Assembly: GCA_964587855.1 (NCBI GenBank)
Contig: CAZPLT010000001.1
Span: 62,001 to 126,000, forward strand
Length of the DNA stretch: 64,000 nucleotides
Reading direction: 5' to 3'
Source of the DNA: WRCA01 sp964587855
GTDB lineage: Bacteria; Pseudomonadota; Alphaproteobacteria; Rs-D84
The position numbers and the translations under genes were made by a program. Shown here one piece after another: positions 1 to 9,418 of this stretch (within the stretch, counting starts at the first letter, position 1; each line of letters begins with the position of its first letter). The notes below the pieces were generated by a model, which searched no databases, was not told the origin of the DNA, and worked only from the letters and a program-made list of their open reading frames with translations.

Positions 1-144
1 TGGTTGATTGAAATCCACTGATGCGGTGCAGATAATATGAGTTCCACCAATTTTAATCAGACACGAACCTTCGGCCCATTTATTGATATTGGTTTCAATT
101 GATACCGGACGAATTTGGTCGTTTTTCCGCATACTTGGTCGCAT
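1..144 (-). CDS. rph: RNase PH, N-terminal part (cut by window edge)
   Basis: The reverse strand opens at 144 with MRPSMRKNDQIRPV and continues through KWAEGSCLIKIGGTHIICTA, which matches the N-terminus of RNase PH, the phosphorolytic 3' exonuclease that trims tRNA 3' ends. Only 48 codons are inside the window. The start at 144 is favoured over Met5 because RNase PH proteins begin MRPS and an AAGGA box lies just upstream. It is divergent from the membrane-protein gene that follows. Identity is sure from the motif; function of this copy is inferred. Confidence 0.88.
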   Translation of the reverse strand, partial: MRPSMRKNDQIRPVSIETNINKWAEGSCLIKIGGTHIICTASVDFNQP

Positions 145-254
145 AAAGATTCCTTTTTATTATTTTAATGCAGTATAAATTAGAAAGAACAAATTGCAAT
201 TGCTTTTTTACCCCGCAAGAGGTATCCTTCTTTCCTGTAAAAAAGGATAAAAAA

Positions 255-1277
255 GTGTCGGTAAAATTTAAACGATTGATGAAAAAAATTATTTCTTGGG
301 CGGGAGTTTTCTTTTTTATTATTGCAATCGGAATGCTTTATTGGCAATTACGCAATTATTCTTTATCTGAAATTGTACACGCATTAATGCAAATCCCCTT
401 TATGAATTTGGTTTGGGCATCTATTGCATGTTTGGCTGGTTATATCGCACTCAGCTTTTATGATTATTTGGCTTTGCGTTATGTTGGGAAAATGGTCAGC
501 TGGTGGAAATGGATGCTGGCGGGAATTTTGGGATTTGCTATATCCAATAATGCTGGACATGCGGTTGTGTCAGGCGGTGCGATTCGGTACAGACTTTATA
601 CCAGATGGCGTATTCGCGCTGGGGATATAGTAAAAATGTTGACTTATAATGGATTTACTTACTTTTTGGGTTGCGCAGCAATAGTTGTTCTGGGATATTT
701 CTTGGTTCCGCATGCATTATTTGCGGATTCGGTCGGTGCCAGTATAGGGATACACGCGTTATTCATTTTTTGTGTTGCTGCACTGGGTGCATATTTTGCA
801 ATGACACAATTATTTCGCAATAAAACAATAAAAATAGGTGAAATATCTTTTCAAATTCCCACAACCAAAGCAGCATTTTTCCAGGTATTTTTGGGTATGT
901 TGGATACAACTTTGGCGGGGATGGTTCTTTATTTTTGCTTGATTCCATTTGTAGACATTCAGATTACTACTTTCATAGGCTTGTTTGTAATTGCCCAGGT
1001 GGCGGGGGTATTCAGCCAGGTTCCCGGTGGCATTGGTGTATTTGAAAGCATATTTTTATTGGCATTACCCGGGGATGTTGATCGTGCCAGCATTTTCGGT
1101 GCATTATTGGCATATAGAATAATTTATTATGTTTTGCCACTGATTGGGGCAGGTGGATTGTTTGTTATTTATGAAAATTGGTTAAGGGCACGTATGAAAA
1201 GATGGCTGGCCGAAGCCGCCGCATTGGCACAAAAATTGCCACGTCCTAAAATGCCCCGTATTTCGCGAAAAAAATAA
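255..1277 (+). CDS. YbhN/UPF0104-type lysylphosphatidylglycerol synthase-like membrane protein
   Basis: An integral membrane protein of about 340 residues with roughly eight hydrophobic segments. The conserved SGGAIRYRLY segment (about residues 104-113) and the QVPGGIGVFES segment (about residues 258-268) are hallmarks of the LPG_synthase_TM / UPF0104 family, the flippase-like membrane half of MprF without the synthase domain. Start: the frame is open from ATG 168, but GTG 255 has an AGGA box seven bases upstream while ATG 168 has none, so 255 is chosen; ATG 279 is a third option. Transported substrate is unknown. Confidence 0.82.
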   Translation: MSVKFKRLMKKIISWAGVFFFIIAIGMLYWQLRNYSLSEIVHALMQIPFMNLVWASIACLAGYIALSFYDYLALRYVGKMVSWWKWMLAGILGFAISNNAGHAVVSGGAIRYRLYTRWRIRAGDIVKMLTYNGFTYFLGCAAIVVLGYFLVPHALFADSVGASIGIHALFIFCVAALGAYFAMTQLFRNKTIKIGEISFQIPTTKAAFFQVFLGMLDTTLAGMVLYFCLIPFVDIQITTFIGLFVIAQVAGVFSQVPGGIGVFESIFLLALPGDVDRASIFGALLAYRIIYYVLPLIGAGGLFVIYENWLRARMKRWLAEAAALAQKLPRPKMPRISRKK

Positions 1278-1483
1278 ATTTCTTGCCAGTTGTAAAATTC
1301 CGTGATAGCATCCATGATGTAACTTAAAAATGGGTGAATTGGTGTTATTTCTAACTCTAATTTTTTCAATTTGCATCGCGCTTTGTGTTGTTTTGTTTAT
1401 GCGATCCCCTGGAATGGCCACAGGCCCATGGGGACAGGTTGGAACCATATTTATTTTTGCCCCAAATGAAAAAGGATTTATAA

Positions 1484-3286
1484 ATGAGCAAGAAAATATA
1501 CGTGGATGCGGTCCACCCGGAAGAAACGCGGGTTGTGGTCGTGGATCCGGCAAACAATCGGGTTTCTGATTTTGATGTAGAAACAACGACTAAACCTCAA
1601 ATCAAAGGTAATATTTATCTGGCAAAAGTAATCAGGGTTGAACCATCCCTGCAAGCTGCTTTTGTTGATTATGGCACTGGGAAAAATGGATTTATGCCAT
1701 TTTCCGAAATTCATCCAGATTATTATCAAGTACCAGCAGAACAGAAAAAAAAGCTTTTGGAAATGGCACATGCGGCCATTGTTGATGATGATGACGATCC
1801 AAATGAAGATGCCGAAACCATAGATTATGATGATAATGATGCGGGCGAAGATAACAAAGAATTTCAAAAACGTGCCCGGGAATTTAGAATTCAAGATGTA
1901 ATCAAACCTAAACAGATTTTACTGATTCAGGGTGTCAAAGAAGAACGAGGTCAAAAAGGCGCTTCAATGACAACTTATTTGTCATTAGCGGGACGTTTTG
2001 CTGTTCTGATGCCGAACAGTCGTAAAAGAAATTCTTATGGTATTTCTAAAAAGATTGGTGACAGACCAGAACGTGCACGTTTGCGTGAAATACTGCATAA
2101 TCTTAAAATTCCAAAGGGCATGACTGTTGTATTACGTACGGCGGCATTTGGAACATCTGGCGAAGAAATTGCCAAAGATTATGATTATCTGGTTAACTTA
2201 TGGAATGAAATCAGAAAAATAACTTTGGAATCGGTTGCTCCGGCGGTAATTCATACCGAAGATTCATTGTTGCGTCGTGTTGTTCGCGACTTTATAAGTG
2301 AGCCCGAAGATATATTGGTGGTGCAGGGGGATGAAGCATACGATGCAGCGGTTAATTACTTTAAACAAATGCATGGTCGCGCGCCCAAGGCACAAATTAC
2401 AGAATATAAAGATAAAACAGTTCCTTTGTTTGTAAAGGCTGGTGTAGAACAACAGCTTGAGGGGTTACATGGACCATACGTTCAATTAAAATCAGGCGGT
2501 TCTTTGGTGATAAATTCTACCGAAGCAATGGTTACAATTGACGTTAATTCTTCACGTGCAATCAAAGAAAAAGATATAGAAGCAACCGCATTAAATACAA
2601 ATATGGAAGCAGCCGAAGAAATCGCATTGCAATTACGTTTGCGTGATTTAGCTGGGATTGTTGCAATAGACTTTATTGATATGGAAGAAGAACGCAATAA
2701 TCGTAAATTGGAAACAAAAATGCGCGAAGTTATGAAGAAGGATCGGGCACGTACACAAATTGCCAAGATAAATAATTTTGGTGTTTTGATGTTGTCTCGT
2801 CAACGTTTGCGCAGCAGCTTTATAGAAAGTAGCTATGTACAATGTCCACATTGTATGGGTGCGGGTGTTGTTCCCAGTATTCAAACTTCGGCGGTTATTT
2901 TGTTCAGGCACTTGCAAGAAAAATTGCTGGCCAAAGCAGCGCAAAAAATCATAATGAATGTTCCAACTGATGTTGCGATTTATTTGTTAAATGTGAAAAA
3001 AGCTGAATTGGCAGCGATGGAACAAGAATTTGATACAGAAATTGTAATAGTCGGCGACGACAGCATGATGAATATAGAACAATATTCAATACAACGTGTT
3101 CAACCAGAAGCGGCAAAGACAGATGATATTTTGAATGCTCATACGCCCAGCACAGACTCAAAAAAGAAAAATGCTGAACATAATGATGCAAAAAAGACAA
3201 CACAAAATGCTCCACGTCGTAAAAAGCGTAAACCAACACAAAGACCAGTCCCAAAGAAAACAATCTGGCAAAAGATAGTTGGTTAA
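1484..3286 (+). CDS. rne: Ribonuclease E/G
   Basis: A 600-residue RNase E/G endoribonuclease for mRNA decay and rRNA processing. An S1 domain lies in about residues 35-150 and is interrupted by an acidic Asp/Glu insert (about 103-125) typical of alphaproteobacterial RNase E. The catalytic Mg-binding aspartates are D353 (TIDVNSS) and D396 (DFIDM), and the Zn-link is CPHC at 454-457. The C-terminus is a short Lys/Arg-rich tail (about 60 residues) instead of the long degradosome scaffold of E. coli, so a small or absent degradosome is likely. AAAGGA precedes the ATG. It ends at a perfect palindromic terminator. Confidence 0.96.
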   Translation: MSKKIYVDAVHPEETRVVVVDPANNRVSDFDVETTTKPQIKGNIYLAKVIRVEPSLQAAFVDYGTGKNGFMPFSEIHPDYYQVPAEQKKKLLEMAHAAIVDDDDDPNEDAETIDYDDNDAGEDNKEFQKRAREFRIQDVIKPKQILLIQGVKEERGQKGASMTTYLSLAGRFAVLMPNSRKRNSYGISKKIGDRPERARLREILHNLKIPKGMTVVLRTAAFGTSGEEIAKDYDYLVNLWNEIRKITLESVAPAVIHTEDSLLRRVVRDFISEPEDILVVQGDEAYDAAVNYFKQMHGRAPKAQITEYKDKTVPLFVKAGVEQQLEGLHGPYVQLKSGGSLVINSTEAMVTIDVNSSRAIKEKDIEATALNTNMEAAEEIALQLRLRDLAGIVAIDFIDMEEERNNRKLETKMREVMKKDRARTQIAKINNFGVLMLSRQRLRSSFIESSYVQCPHCMGAGVVPSIQTSAVILFRHLQEKLLAKAAQKIIMNVPTDVAIYLLNVKKAELAAMEQEFDTEIVIVGDDSMMNIEQYSIQRVQPEAAKTDDILNAHTPSTDSKKKNAEHNDAKKTTQNAPRRKKRKPTQRPVPKKTIWQKIVG

Positions 3287-3301
3287 TAGCAAACATTAAA
3301 A

Positions 3302-3333
3302 AAATAAATGAGCTCAGCTGAGCTCATTTATTT
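3302..3333. terminator. Perfect 32-bp palindromic bidirectional terminator
   Basis: AAATAAATGAGCTCAG followed directly by its exact reverse complement, with A-runs on the left and T-runs on the right. It lies between the convergent rne and the exported-protein gene ending at 3353, so it can end transcription from both sides. Confidence 0.85.
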
Positions 3334-3352
3334 TTTTATCATTTTGTTAACG

Positions 3353-5077
3353 TTATTGTATAAGGCCCTTTTCATATAAATAATCATGGAATGATGGTAT
3401 GGAATAACTTTTCTTTAATTTAACTTGTTCCAATCCACCAACATTACAGAATGTACTGGAACCTTCTGCGAACCAGTATCCAACACCTGCAACTGCACCA
3501 ACACCTGCACCAATTATTAAACCACGACCCATGGCGGTTTTAAAGAATGGACGTTTATTACCTAGTTCTTTTCTGATATCATCACCAAACCCTTCATAAA
3601 TTGTTAACACATCACTGCTGAATGTTTCAATATTTCCCAATGCATTCAGTAATGCTTCTAATTGAGCGTCTAATGAACCATACCCCTGTAAAGCGTATAA
3701 TGCTCCATACGCTTCAAATAATATGTTAGTAGTGTTATTTGTTGATACAGTTTCATTTGTTTGCAATATTTGTGTTATGGCGTTTGTATCACATTTTTTT
3801 GGTTGAATGCTGCTGAACTGGGTTTTGTTATCTGTGCTTTTTATATAAATCCAATTTAGTATATCGTTATTACTACCTTTATGACTATTGGCAAATCCTG
3901 AATTACTAAAATCAAATTGTCTAAGTTTATTTTGAATATCTGTCTTAGATGTAGAATTGTTATTAGCATAATTTTGTAAAAATTGCATGCTTGCTAAATC
4001 TTCTTGGATTGTTGCAGATACATCTGCTTCTCCAGAACCTTGGCTGTCACGAAAATAGCATGTTACATCACGTGTCCATGAACCATAGTTATAAAGACGT
4101 TCTGGTGGATTTGTTCCGTTACTAGGATATGGATTATTAAAATCAACTGGTATATAAACATTTCTGGCACAATCAGCCATAGTATTGCTGGTCGTATTCA
4201 TATTTTGAAATTGGCAGTATTTTACGTTTTCGATAGTTTTTGATGTACAATCTGAACCATCGGTTATTTTTATACGGCCCCATTTTGGTTTCCCATTAAC
4301 AGTTTGTGAAGTCATATCTACAAACATTTGAGCAGCGCAATTATCAATTAATTTGTTTGCGTTGGATATTTTGTCTTTCAAGGTGTTATTCCCAAGCAAT
4401 GCTTTTTTTAATGCATCAGCTTCGCTTGGAAGTTTGTATTGTTTCCCAGCAAAAGTTACAGCTACTGTTTTACCACCAGTGGCTTTTACCTCAGCTTCGT
4501 TTGCATCAGCAATAGATGCCAAATTTTCTGCCTTTGCATTTTGTTTTTTATCAACTAATGCACCAATACCAGTTCCAATCCCGGCACCACCAACAACAGT
4601 AAGTGGGACAACCCATTGACTGGATCTGCGCATATTATCAATCTGGTCAAATAAATCTGCATTACAAGTGATTGCTTTGTTCATATCAACCAAAGTGCAA
4701 ACATCTTCGCCGTCTTTTTGAATTACCCCGGACCAGTTATGTACACAAACAGGTATTTGGCATGTTGAGGTTTCTTTATTAAAAACACCACTGTGCCCAT
4801 CAGCCTTGATTCCGGCACATGCAGTACGTGCAGCACAAACATTCACACCCAATAATGGTAATGTGTCGCCACATTCATCTTCTTCTTCCGTAGTTGTAGT
4901 AGTGCTGCTGGTTGTAGTTGATGAAGCAGTTCCATATGTATTAGCCCGAGATTGTTGACTTTGGGCATTAGATAACATGGCGCCAGTAATAGACCCAGGG
5001 CGTGAACGGTTATTTGTAGCCAAGGCATCCGTAGTTAAAAGTGCCAAAATTAGTGCAAAACTTGTCCAAACTCTCAT
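3353..5077 (-). CDS. Exported protein of unknown function with glycine-zipper segments
   Basis: 574 residues. A Sec signal peptide (MRVWTSFALILALLTTDALA) is followed by a Ser/Thr-rich linker with a run of Thr and Glu (about residues 50-66), then a Cys-containing domain (CGDTLPLLGVNVCAARTAC). Two Gly/Ala-rich hydrophobic segments of glycine-zipper type are present: one near residues 157-172 (VVGGAGIGTGIGALV) and one near 525-545 (GRGLIIGAGVGAVAGVGYW). Such segments can sit in membranes or oligomerise. I do not recognise the family. It resembles in style the other lineage-type exported proteins of this window. Confidence 0.85.
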   Translation of the reverse strand: MRVWTSFALILALLTTDALATNNRSRPGSITGAMLSNAQSQQSRANTYGTASSTTTSSTTTTTEEEDECGDTLPLLGVNVCAARTACAGIKADGHSGVFNKETSTCQIPVCVHNWSGVIQKDGEDVCTLVDMNKAITCNADLFDQIDNMRRSSQWVVPLTVVGGAGIGTGIGALVDKKQNAKAENLASIADANEAEVKATGGKTVAVTFAGKQYKLPSEADALKKALLGNNTLKDKISNANKLIDNCAAQMFVDMTSQTVNGKPKWGRIKITDGSDCTSKTIENVKYCQFQNMNTTSNTMADCARNVYIPVDFNNPYPSNGTNPPERLYNYGSWTRDVTCYFRDSQGSGEADVSATIQEDLASMQFLQNYANNNSTSKTDIQNKLRQFDFSNSGFANSHKGSNNDILNWIYIKSTDNKTQFSSIQPKKCDTNAITQILQTNETVSTNNTTNILFEAYGALYALQGYGSLDAQLEALLNALGNIETFSSDVLTIYEGFGDDIRKELGNKRPFFKTAMGRGLIIGAGVGAVAGVGYWFAEGSSTFCNVGGLEQVKLKKSYSIPSFHDYLYEKGLIQ

Positions 5078-5125
5078 AATCTACTCTGTACAATTATTTT
5101 TTATTATATCATTTCACAAATACGA

Positions 5126-5154
5126 TTGCACGTATTTTTTATTTATGATAAAAT
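5126..5154 (+). promoter_or_regulatory. Promoter placing the start site at the ATG (probable leaderless mRNA)
   Basis: TTGCAC at 5126-5131, 17 bp, TAAAAT at 5149-5154; TATGAT at 5144-5149 is an alternative -10. The predicted transcription start falls at or just before ATG 5159. There is no Shine-Dalgarno. Confidence 0.6.
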
Positions 5155-5158
5155 ACAA

Positions 5159-5524
5159 ATGATGAAAAAGATAATTGCTCTTGGTTCTTTAATTTTTGCT
5201 CTTTGTACGGGCGTGGCAAATGCTGACGAATGGTTGCCTAATTTTGAAGATATTCCAAAGATGGAAAAAACCTATGTAGTCGAAGATGATGGGTTTGTTT
5301 ACTCTCAGCCAGATGGAAAAATTGCGCAAACAACCGTCGCGAGCGAGGAAGTCACCAGACGTCAATTCCAACGCTTTTATCGAGATGCTTTGGATGAATT
5401 GGGATGGAAAAATATTACAGACGAACGCAAGATGCAGATTTTTACGCGCGAAGGAAATATCCTGCGCATAGAAATAGTTTCAACTGATCCATTAAACGCC
5501 AGATTTACATTGGCCCCGAAATAA
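5159..5524 (+). CDS. Small exported protein, conserved-alphaproteobacterial type
   Basis: About 121 residues with a signal peptide (MMKKIIALGSLIFALCTGVANA) and a mature part rich in charged residues: PNFEDIPKMEKTYVVEDDG, a helical EEVTRRQFQRFYRDALDELGW segment and a closing ILRIEIVST strand. I recall similar short periplasmic proteins in other Alphaproteobacteria, but no function is known to me. ATG 5159 and ATG 5162 are adjacent; an upstream in-frame ATG at 5126 lies inside the -35 box and is rejected. The gene is followed by a strong hairpin terminator. Confidence 0.82.
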   Translation: MMKKIIALGSLIFALCTGVANADEWLPNFEDIPKMEKTYVVEDDGFVYSQPDGKIAQTTVASEEVTRRQFQRFYRDALDELGWKNITDERKMQIFTREGNILRIEIVSTDPLNARFTLAPK

Positions 5525-5550
5525 AAAATCCCGCATTTGCGGGATTTTTA
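5525..5550. terminator. Rho-independent terminator, bidirectional
   Basis: AAATCCCGC / GCGGGATTT stem with an ATTT loop, A-rich on the left and T-rich on the right, between the convergent 5159-5524 gene and clpB. Confidence 0.85.
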
Positions 5551-7602
5551 TTTAATTACTAATTCTTTACCTTTTACATCAACATCAACTGTACCGCCGT
5601 CTAAGATTTGTCCAGATAATATTTTATCTGCGATTGGATCTTCGACCGCTGTCATAATCAAGCGCTTTAATGGACGTGCACCATAAATTGGATCGTATCC
5701 ATTTTCGGCCAGCCAATCGATTGCTTTATCCGAAACATGCAGTGTTATTCTGCGTTGCACTAAACGTTGTTCCAAATTGCGCAACTGTATTTTTACAATT
5801 CCAGGCATTACATTTTTACCCAGCGAATTAAACCAGATTATTTCATCAATACGATTTATAAATTCTGGACGGAAATGTTTTTTTACTGCCGCATCATCTT
5901 TCAGATTGCTGGTCATTATAATTATTGTATTTGTGAAATTTACAACACGACCCTGACCATCGGTTAATCTGCCGTCATCCAGTATTTGTAAAAATACATT
6001 GAATACATCTGGGTGGGCTTTTTCAATTTCATCAAATAAAATAACCTGGTATGGACGACGACGTATCGATTCAGTCAGCGCGCCACCTTGCTCGTAACCG
6101 ACATATCCCGGGGGACTGCCGATTAAGCGTGCAACGCTGTGGGGTTCCATATATTCACTCATATCTATTCTGGTCATTGCCGTGTCATCATTAAATAATT
6201 GTTCGGCGATTGCTTTTACCAGTTCTGTTTTTCCAACACCGGTCGGTCCCAAAAACATAAAGCTGCCAGCTGGACGATGGGGGTCAGACAGCCCCGCACG
6301 CGAACGTCTGATGGCGTGAGCAACTGCTTTAATCGCTGCTTCTTGTCCTACAACTCGTTTTTGTAAATCGTTTTCCAGATTTAATAATTTTGATTGTTCA
6401 TCACCTGTTAATTTTTCTGCAGGCACACCAGTCCAACGACTGACCACTGCAGCAATGTGCTCTGGTAAAACAGTTTTATATTCTTTTTCCACGCGGGCAG
6501 ATTCTATCTGCTTTTCCAGTTCAGGAATTTTTCCGTATTGCAACGCAGATGCTTTTTCAAAATCTCCGGCACGTGTTGCGGATGCAACCTCGGCCTTGGC
6601 AGCATCTAATGCGGCCATAGCATCTGACAGTCCACGCATTTTTTTCTGTTCGGATTGCCATTCGCGGGTCAGTGAATCAGATTCGGCATTAACATCCGCT
6701 ATTAATTTTTCTAAATCTGCCAAACGTTTTTTGCTGTCTGAATCTTTTTCTTTTTTCAATGCTTGTTGTTCTATTTTTAATTGCATCAATCGGCGGTCAA
6801 CTTCGTCCAGTTTTTCCGGTTTACTGGAAACTTCTATACGAACGCGCGCTGCGGCTTCGTCCATTAAATCAATTGCTTTATCCGGTAAAAATCTGTCCGT
6901 GATATAGCGGTCGGATAAACGAACCGCGGAAACAATCGCAGCATCAGAAACACGAACGCCATGATGAGCTTCGTACTTTTCCTTTAATCCGCGCAAAATT
7001 GAAATTGTATCATCAACAGTTGGTTCGTCAACGAATACGGGCTGGAAACGACGCGCCAGGGCAGGGTCTTTTTCAATATATTGGCGGTATTCATCCAAAG
7101 TTGTTGCACCCATCGCGTGCAGTTCACCACGTGCAAGCATTGGTTTCATTAAATTACCAGCATCCATACTGCCTTCGCCTTTGCCAGCACCGACCATAGT
7201 GTGCAATTCATCAATAAATAAAATTATTTCGCCATTTGAATCTTTGACAGCTTTTAAAACGGCTTTTAATCTGTCTTCGAATTGACCACGGAACGAAGCA
7301 CCGGCCATCAGCGCCCCAATGTCCAAAGACAATAATTTTTTGCGCAATAAATTTTCAGGCACATCGCCTGCAATAATACGATTTGCCAGACCTTCTACGA
7401 TTGCCGTTTTTCCAACCCCCGCATTACCAATCAAAACAGGATTGTTTTTTGTGCGGCGGGATAAAACCTGAATAGCGCGTCGAATTTCTTCGTCACGACC
7501 AATAACCGGATCCAGCTTGCCATTTGCGGCCAGCTCGGTAAAGTCGGTTGTATATTTTTTTATTGCCCCTGCGGGTGTTTCTTGCATATCTTCAGGATTC
7601 AT
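5548..7602 (-). CDS. clpB: ClpB-type disaggregase lacking the N-terminal domain
   Basis: 684 residues against about 860 for typical ClpB. The protein begins just before AAA+ module 1: Walker A GNAGVGKT at 59-66, Walker B ILFIDELHT. A coiled-coil M domain (about 250-375) identifies ClpB rather than ClpA/ClpC. Module 2 has Walker A GPTGVGKT (about 452-459) and Walker B VILFDEIEK. Two parts are absent: the roughly 145-residue N-domain, with no trace upstream where another gene lies, and about 25 residues of the module-2 insert normally between TSNL and FRPEFINRID. With DnaK/DnaJ/GrpE, ClpB extracts proteins from aggregates. The ATG has AGGAG upstream. Confidence 0.93.
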   Translation of the reverse strand: MNPEDMQETPAGAIKKYTTDFTELAANGKLDPVIGRDEEIRRAIQVLSRRTKNNPVLIGNAGVGKTAIVEGLANRIIAGDVPENLLRKKLLSLDIGALMAGASFRGQFEDRLKAVLKAVKDSNGEIILFIDELHTMVGAGKGEGSMDAGNLMKPMLARGELHAMGATTLDEYRQYIEKDPALARRFQPVFVDEPTVDDTISILRGLKEKYEAHHGVRVSDAAIVSAVRLSDRYITDRFLPDKAIDLMDEAAARVRIEVSSKPEKLDEVDRRLMQLKIEQQALKKEKDSDSKKRLADLEKLIADVNAESDSLTREWQSEQKKMRGLSDAMAALDAAKAEVASATRAGDFEKASALQYGKIPELEKQIESARVEKEYKTVLPEHIAAVVSRWTGVPAEKLTGDEQSKLLNLENDLQKRVVGQEAAIKAVAHAIRRSRAGLSDPHRPAGSFMFLGPTGVGKTELVKAIAEQLFNDDTAMTRIDMSEYMEPHSVARLIGSPPGYVGYEQGGALTESIRRRPYQVILFDEIEKAHPDVFNVFLQILDDGRLTDGQGRVVNFTNTIIIMTSNLKDDAAVKKHFRPEFINRIDEIIWFNSLGKNVMPGIVKIQLRNLEQRLVQRRITLHVSDKAIDWLAENGYDPIYGARPLKRLIMTAVEDPIADKILSGQILDGGTVDVDVKGKELVIK

Positions 7603-7726
7603 AATGTGCTCCTTTTAATTTTTTTATTTCATGATATTACATATAGTGTTGATCGAAAAAAATTCAATGGTATTTTTTGGAAATTTTGCTAGATTGTACA
7701 GTATGATTACTAAAAAAGGTGTAAAC

Positions 7727-7909
7727 ATGGTCGGTTTTGATATAAAAGAAGCAACAAAAAAATTAAATGAAGATATAGCATTTATAAATTTAAAGACACT
7801 ACCTGAAGATCAAAAACAAGGTATGATTTTTCTTTTACAAAGAGAATTTAATGAAAAAAAAGAATTGGCAGAAATAAGAAAGAGAAATCTAGACAAGAGA
7901 AGTAAATAA
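7727..7909 (+). CDS. Small charged protein, unknown
   Basis: 60 residues (MVGFDIKEATKKLNEDIAF...), helical and Lys/Glu-rich, no signal peptide. The frame is open from 7631, but ATG 7727 has an AAGGTG box at the right distance and upstream codons look non-coding. It is divergent from clpB. No family recognised. Confidence 0.6.
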   Translation: MVGFDIKEATKKLNEDIAFINLKTLPEDQKQGMIFLLQREFNEKKELAEIRKRNLDKRSK

Positions 7910-7928
7910 TTTTTTTAAGGGTATAATT

Positions 7929-7957
7929 AAAAAATAAAAAGGGGGCATTGCGCCCCC
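7929..7957 (-). terminator. Rho-independent terminator of the 7978-8796 gene
   Basis: GGGGGC / GCCCCC stem at 7941-7957; read on the minus strand it is followed by a TTTTTATTTTTT tract. Confidence 0.8.
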
Positions 7958-7977
7958 TCTTGTATTACTTTTAATAT

Positions 7978-8796
7978 TTATTCTTCTTCTGTTTCTACAC
8001 AATCATACACAGATGTTTTTGAGTCTGTTTTATCTTTTACAAAAATAACATCACGTAAATTGTCTTGTTCATATCCGGTTTTACAGAATTTTTGTAATGA
8101 ACAGGTACTCCAAAATCCATTTTCACACACTTGCATGCAAAGACCATTTTCAAATTTACCAGGATTCATATCCCCATCATTTTTGCATGCACCGGTCATG
8201 GTACCTTCTACTATGCAATGACCAAATTCAGTTCCGCTGCTGCTGGTTTGTTCCCTAGTTTTTGCAAAACCTTTATCGCATTCCAGATATTTTCCACTGC
8301 CGCAGAAAGAAAATTCTGCTTCATCTCGTACCCATTCGCGCGTGGCAACGCCGCCCCAAACGTTACATTTTTGCAAGCATTTAGGTTGGTCTTTATCTTT
8401 ATCAATTAAAACATATTCATCTGAAATACATTCGGTAATTTTACAATCTTTACCCGAGTTAGCCCATTTAACCCCTGGATTGTTTTTTTGTTCGCATGTA
8501 ACACATTTACCAAGTTTAGGGTATTCGCCAATATCGCATTCAATGTCTTCTATTTCAACCTTTGGTGTAATAGTTGTTATTGCTTCGGATGCAGTAGAAC
8601 TGCGTATTTTGGCCGCCCCAGTCATAGATATACGTGCAACAGCAGGAATGTTTTTTGAATTTTTGGCATCGTTGCGTTTATTTACAGGTGTATTAGCAAG
8701 AATGTCGGCGGATGTTGTATCCAAAGCTTCTTCTGCAAAAGCAGATGAAACAGCAAATACTGTTGCAAAAATACCAAATAAAATTTTCATTTTCAT
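7978..8796 (-). CDS. Cys-rich exported protein, unknown
   Basis: 272 residues from the chosen ATG. Signal peptide MKMKILFGIFATVFAVSSAFA, then a Ser/Thr/Ala linker and about 18 cysteines arranged in short CxxC and C-x(5-12)-C spacings (for example GKCVTCEQKNNPG, ECDKGF, ACKNDGD). The pattern resembles the modules of the large 15295-18759 protein. The frame stays open upstream to 8865, but ATG 8796 has AAGAGG before it and directly precedes the signal peptide. Likely disulfide-stabilised on the cell surface or in the periplasm; role unknown. Confidence 0.82.
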   Translation of the reverse strand: MKMKILFGIFATVFAVSSAFAEEALDTTSADILANTPVNKRNDAKNSKNIPAVARISMTGAAKIRSSTASEAITTITPKVEIEDIECDIGEYPKLGKCVTCEQKNNPGVKWANSGKDCKITECISDEYVLIDKDKDQPKCLQKCNVWGGVATREWVRDEAEFSFCGSGKYLECDKGFAKTREQTSSSGTEFGHCIVEGTMTGACKNDGDMNPGKFENGLCMQVCENGFWSTCSLQKFCKTGYEQDNLRDVIFVKDKTDSKTSVYDCVETEEE

Positions 8797-8812
8797 TTTA
8801 TTAACCTCTTTT

Positions 8813-9391
8813 TTAATAAGAAATAATTCCCCCTGCGTCGCGAACCAAAGATACAAATGATTCATAAGAGTTTTCGCGTATATTTGCAGAAATTTTATTA
8901 CCTGAAATATTTATAATTTTTAAATCTGCACCAGTTTCACGGGATGCACGCATAACATCAGCAAATTCACTTATACTGTTTAATTCCAAAAATATTGGTT
9001 TTCTGCCGGCTATAACCGGAGTATCAACAATAGTCCCCAGTTCATGAGTTTCCAGCCATTTATTTAATGCGCTTTTATCAAAATCAACAATTATATCAGC
9101 AGAATAACTGGTTGAATCAGATTTTTCGTTTTCTATGGATATAGAATCAATCATACTGACCAATTCATCATCAGTAATTTGCTCGGCCAAGTTTTTTGCC
9201 TGAACATCAGAAATTTGATTACTTAATATATCTGAAAATGCGGATCTGCAGGCTTCGTTCATAGCAACGGTTTTTGCAGCAGCAGCAGTTTCAGCGGTTT
9301 TTTCAACTTGGACAGAAAAAGCATTCAAAGAAACAGTCAAAAAAGCTAATAACATAAAGCTTTTAAAAAAAGATTTTTTATCAATTTTCAT
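8813..9391 (-). CDS. Exported protein, possibly DUF2066-like
   Basis: 192 residues with a signal peptide (KSFMLLAFLTVSLNAFS). The alternating helix and strand pattern (AAKTVAMNEACRSAFSDIL, DELVSMIDSISIENEKS, YSADIIVDFDKSALNKWL) is like DUF2066 periplasmic proteins, but this assignment is by eye. It ends 16 bp before the start of the Cys-rich gene at 8796 and shares its orientation, so the two and the barrel gene at 9419-10822 may be one transcription unit. Confidence 0.8.
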   Translation of the reverse strand: MKIDKKSFFKSFMLLAFLTVSLNAFSVQVEKTAETAAAAKTVAMNEACRSAFSDILSNQISDVQAKNLAEQITDDELVSMIDSISIENEKSDSTSYSADIIVDFDKSALNKWLETHELGTIVDTPVIAGRKPIFLELNSISEFADVMRASRETGADLKIINISGNKISANIRENSYESFVSLVRDAGGIISY

Positions 9392-9418
9392 CTTTAACTA
9401 TTTCCTAATTTATCACAA

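Noticed and set aside
1330..1569. 79-codon frame with an N-terminal hydrophobic stretch between the YbhN-type gene and rne
   Set aside because: Its second half runs over the rne ribosome binding site and start in another frame and reads as Gly/Arg-rich nonsense; no good ribosome binding site.
6455..6907. 150-codon plus-strand frame inside clpB
   Set aside because: Antisense of the ClpB coiled-coil region; Ser/Phe-rich as expected from complemented Lys/Glu codons.
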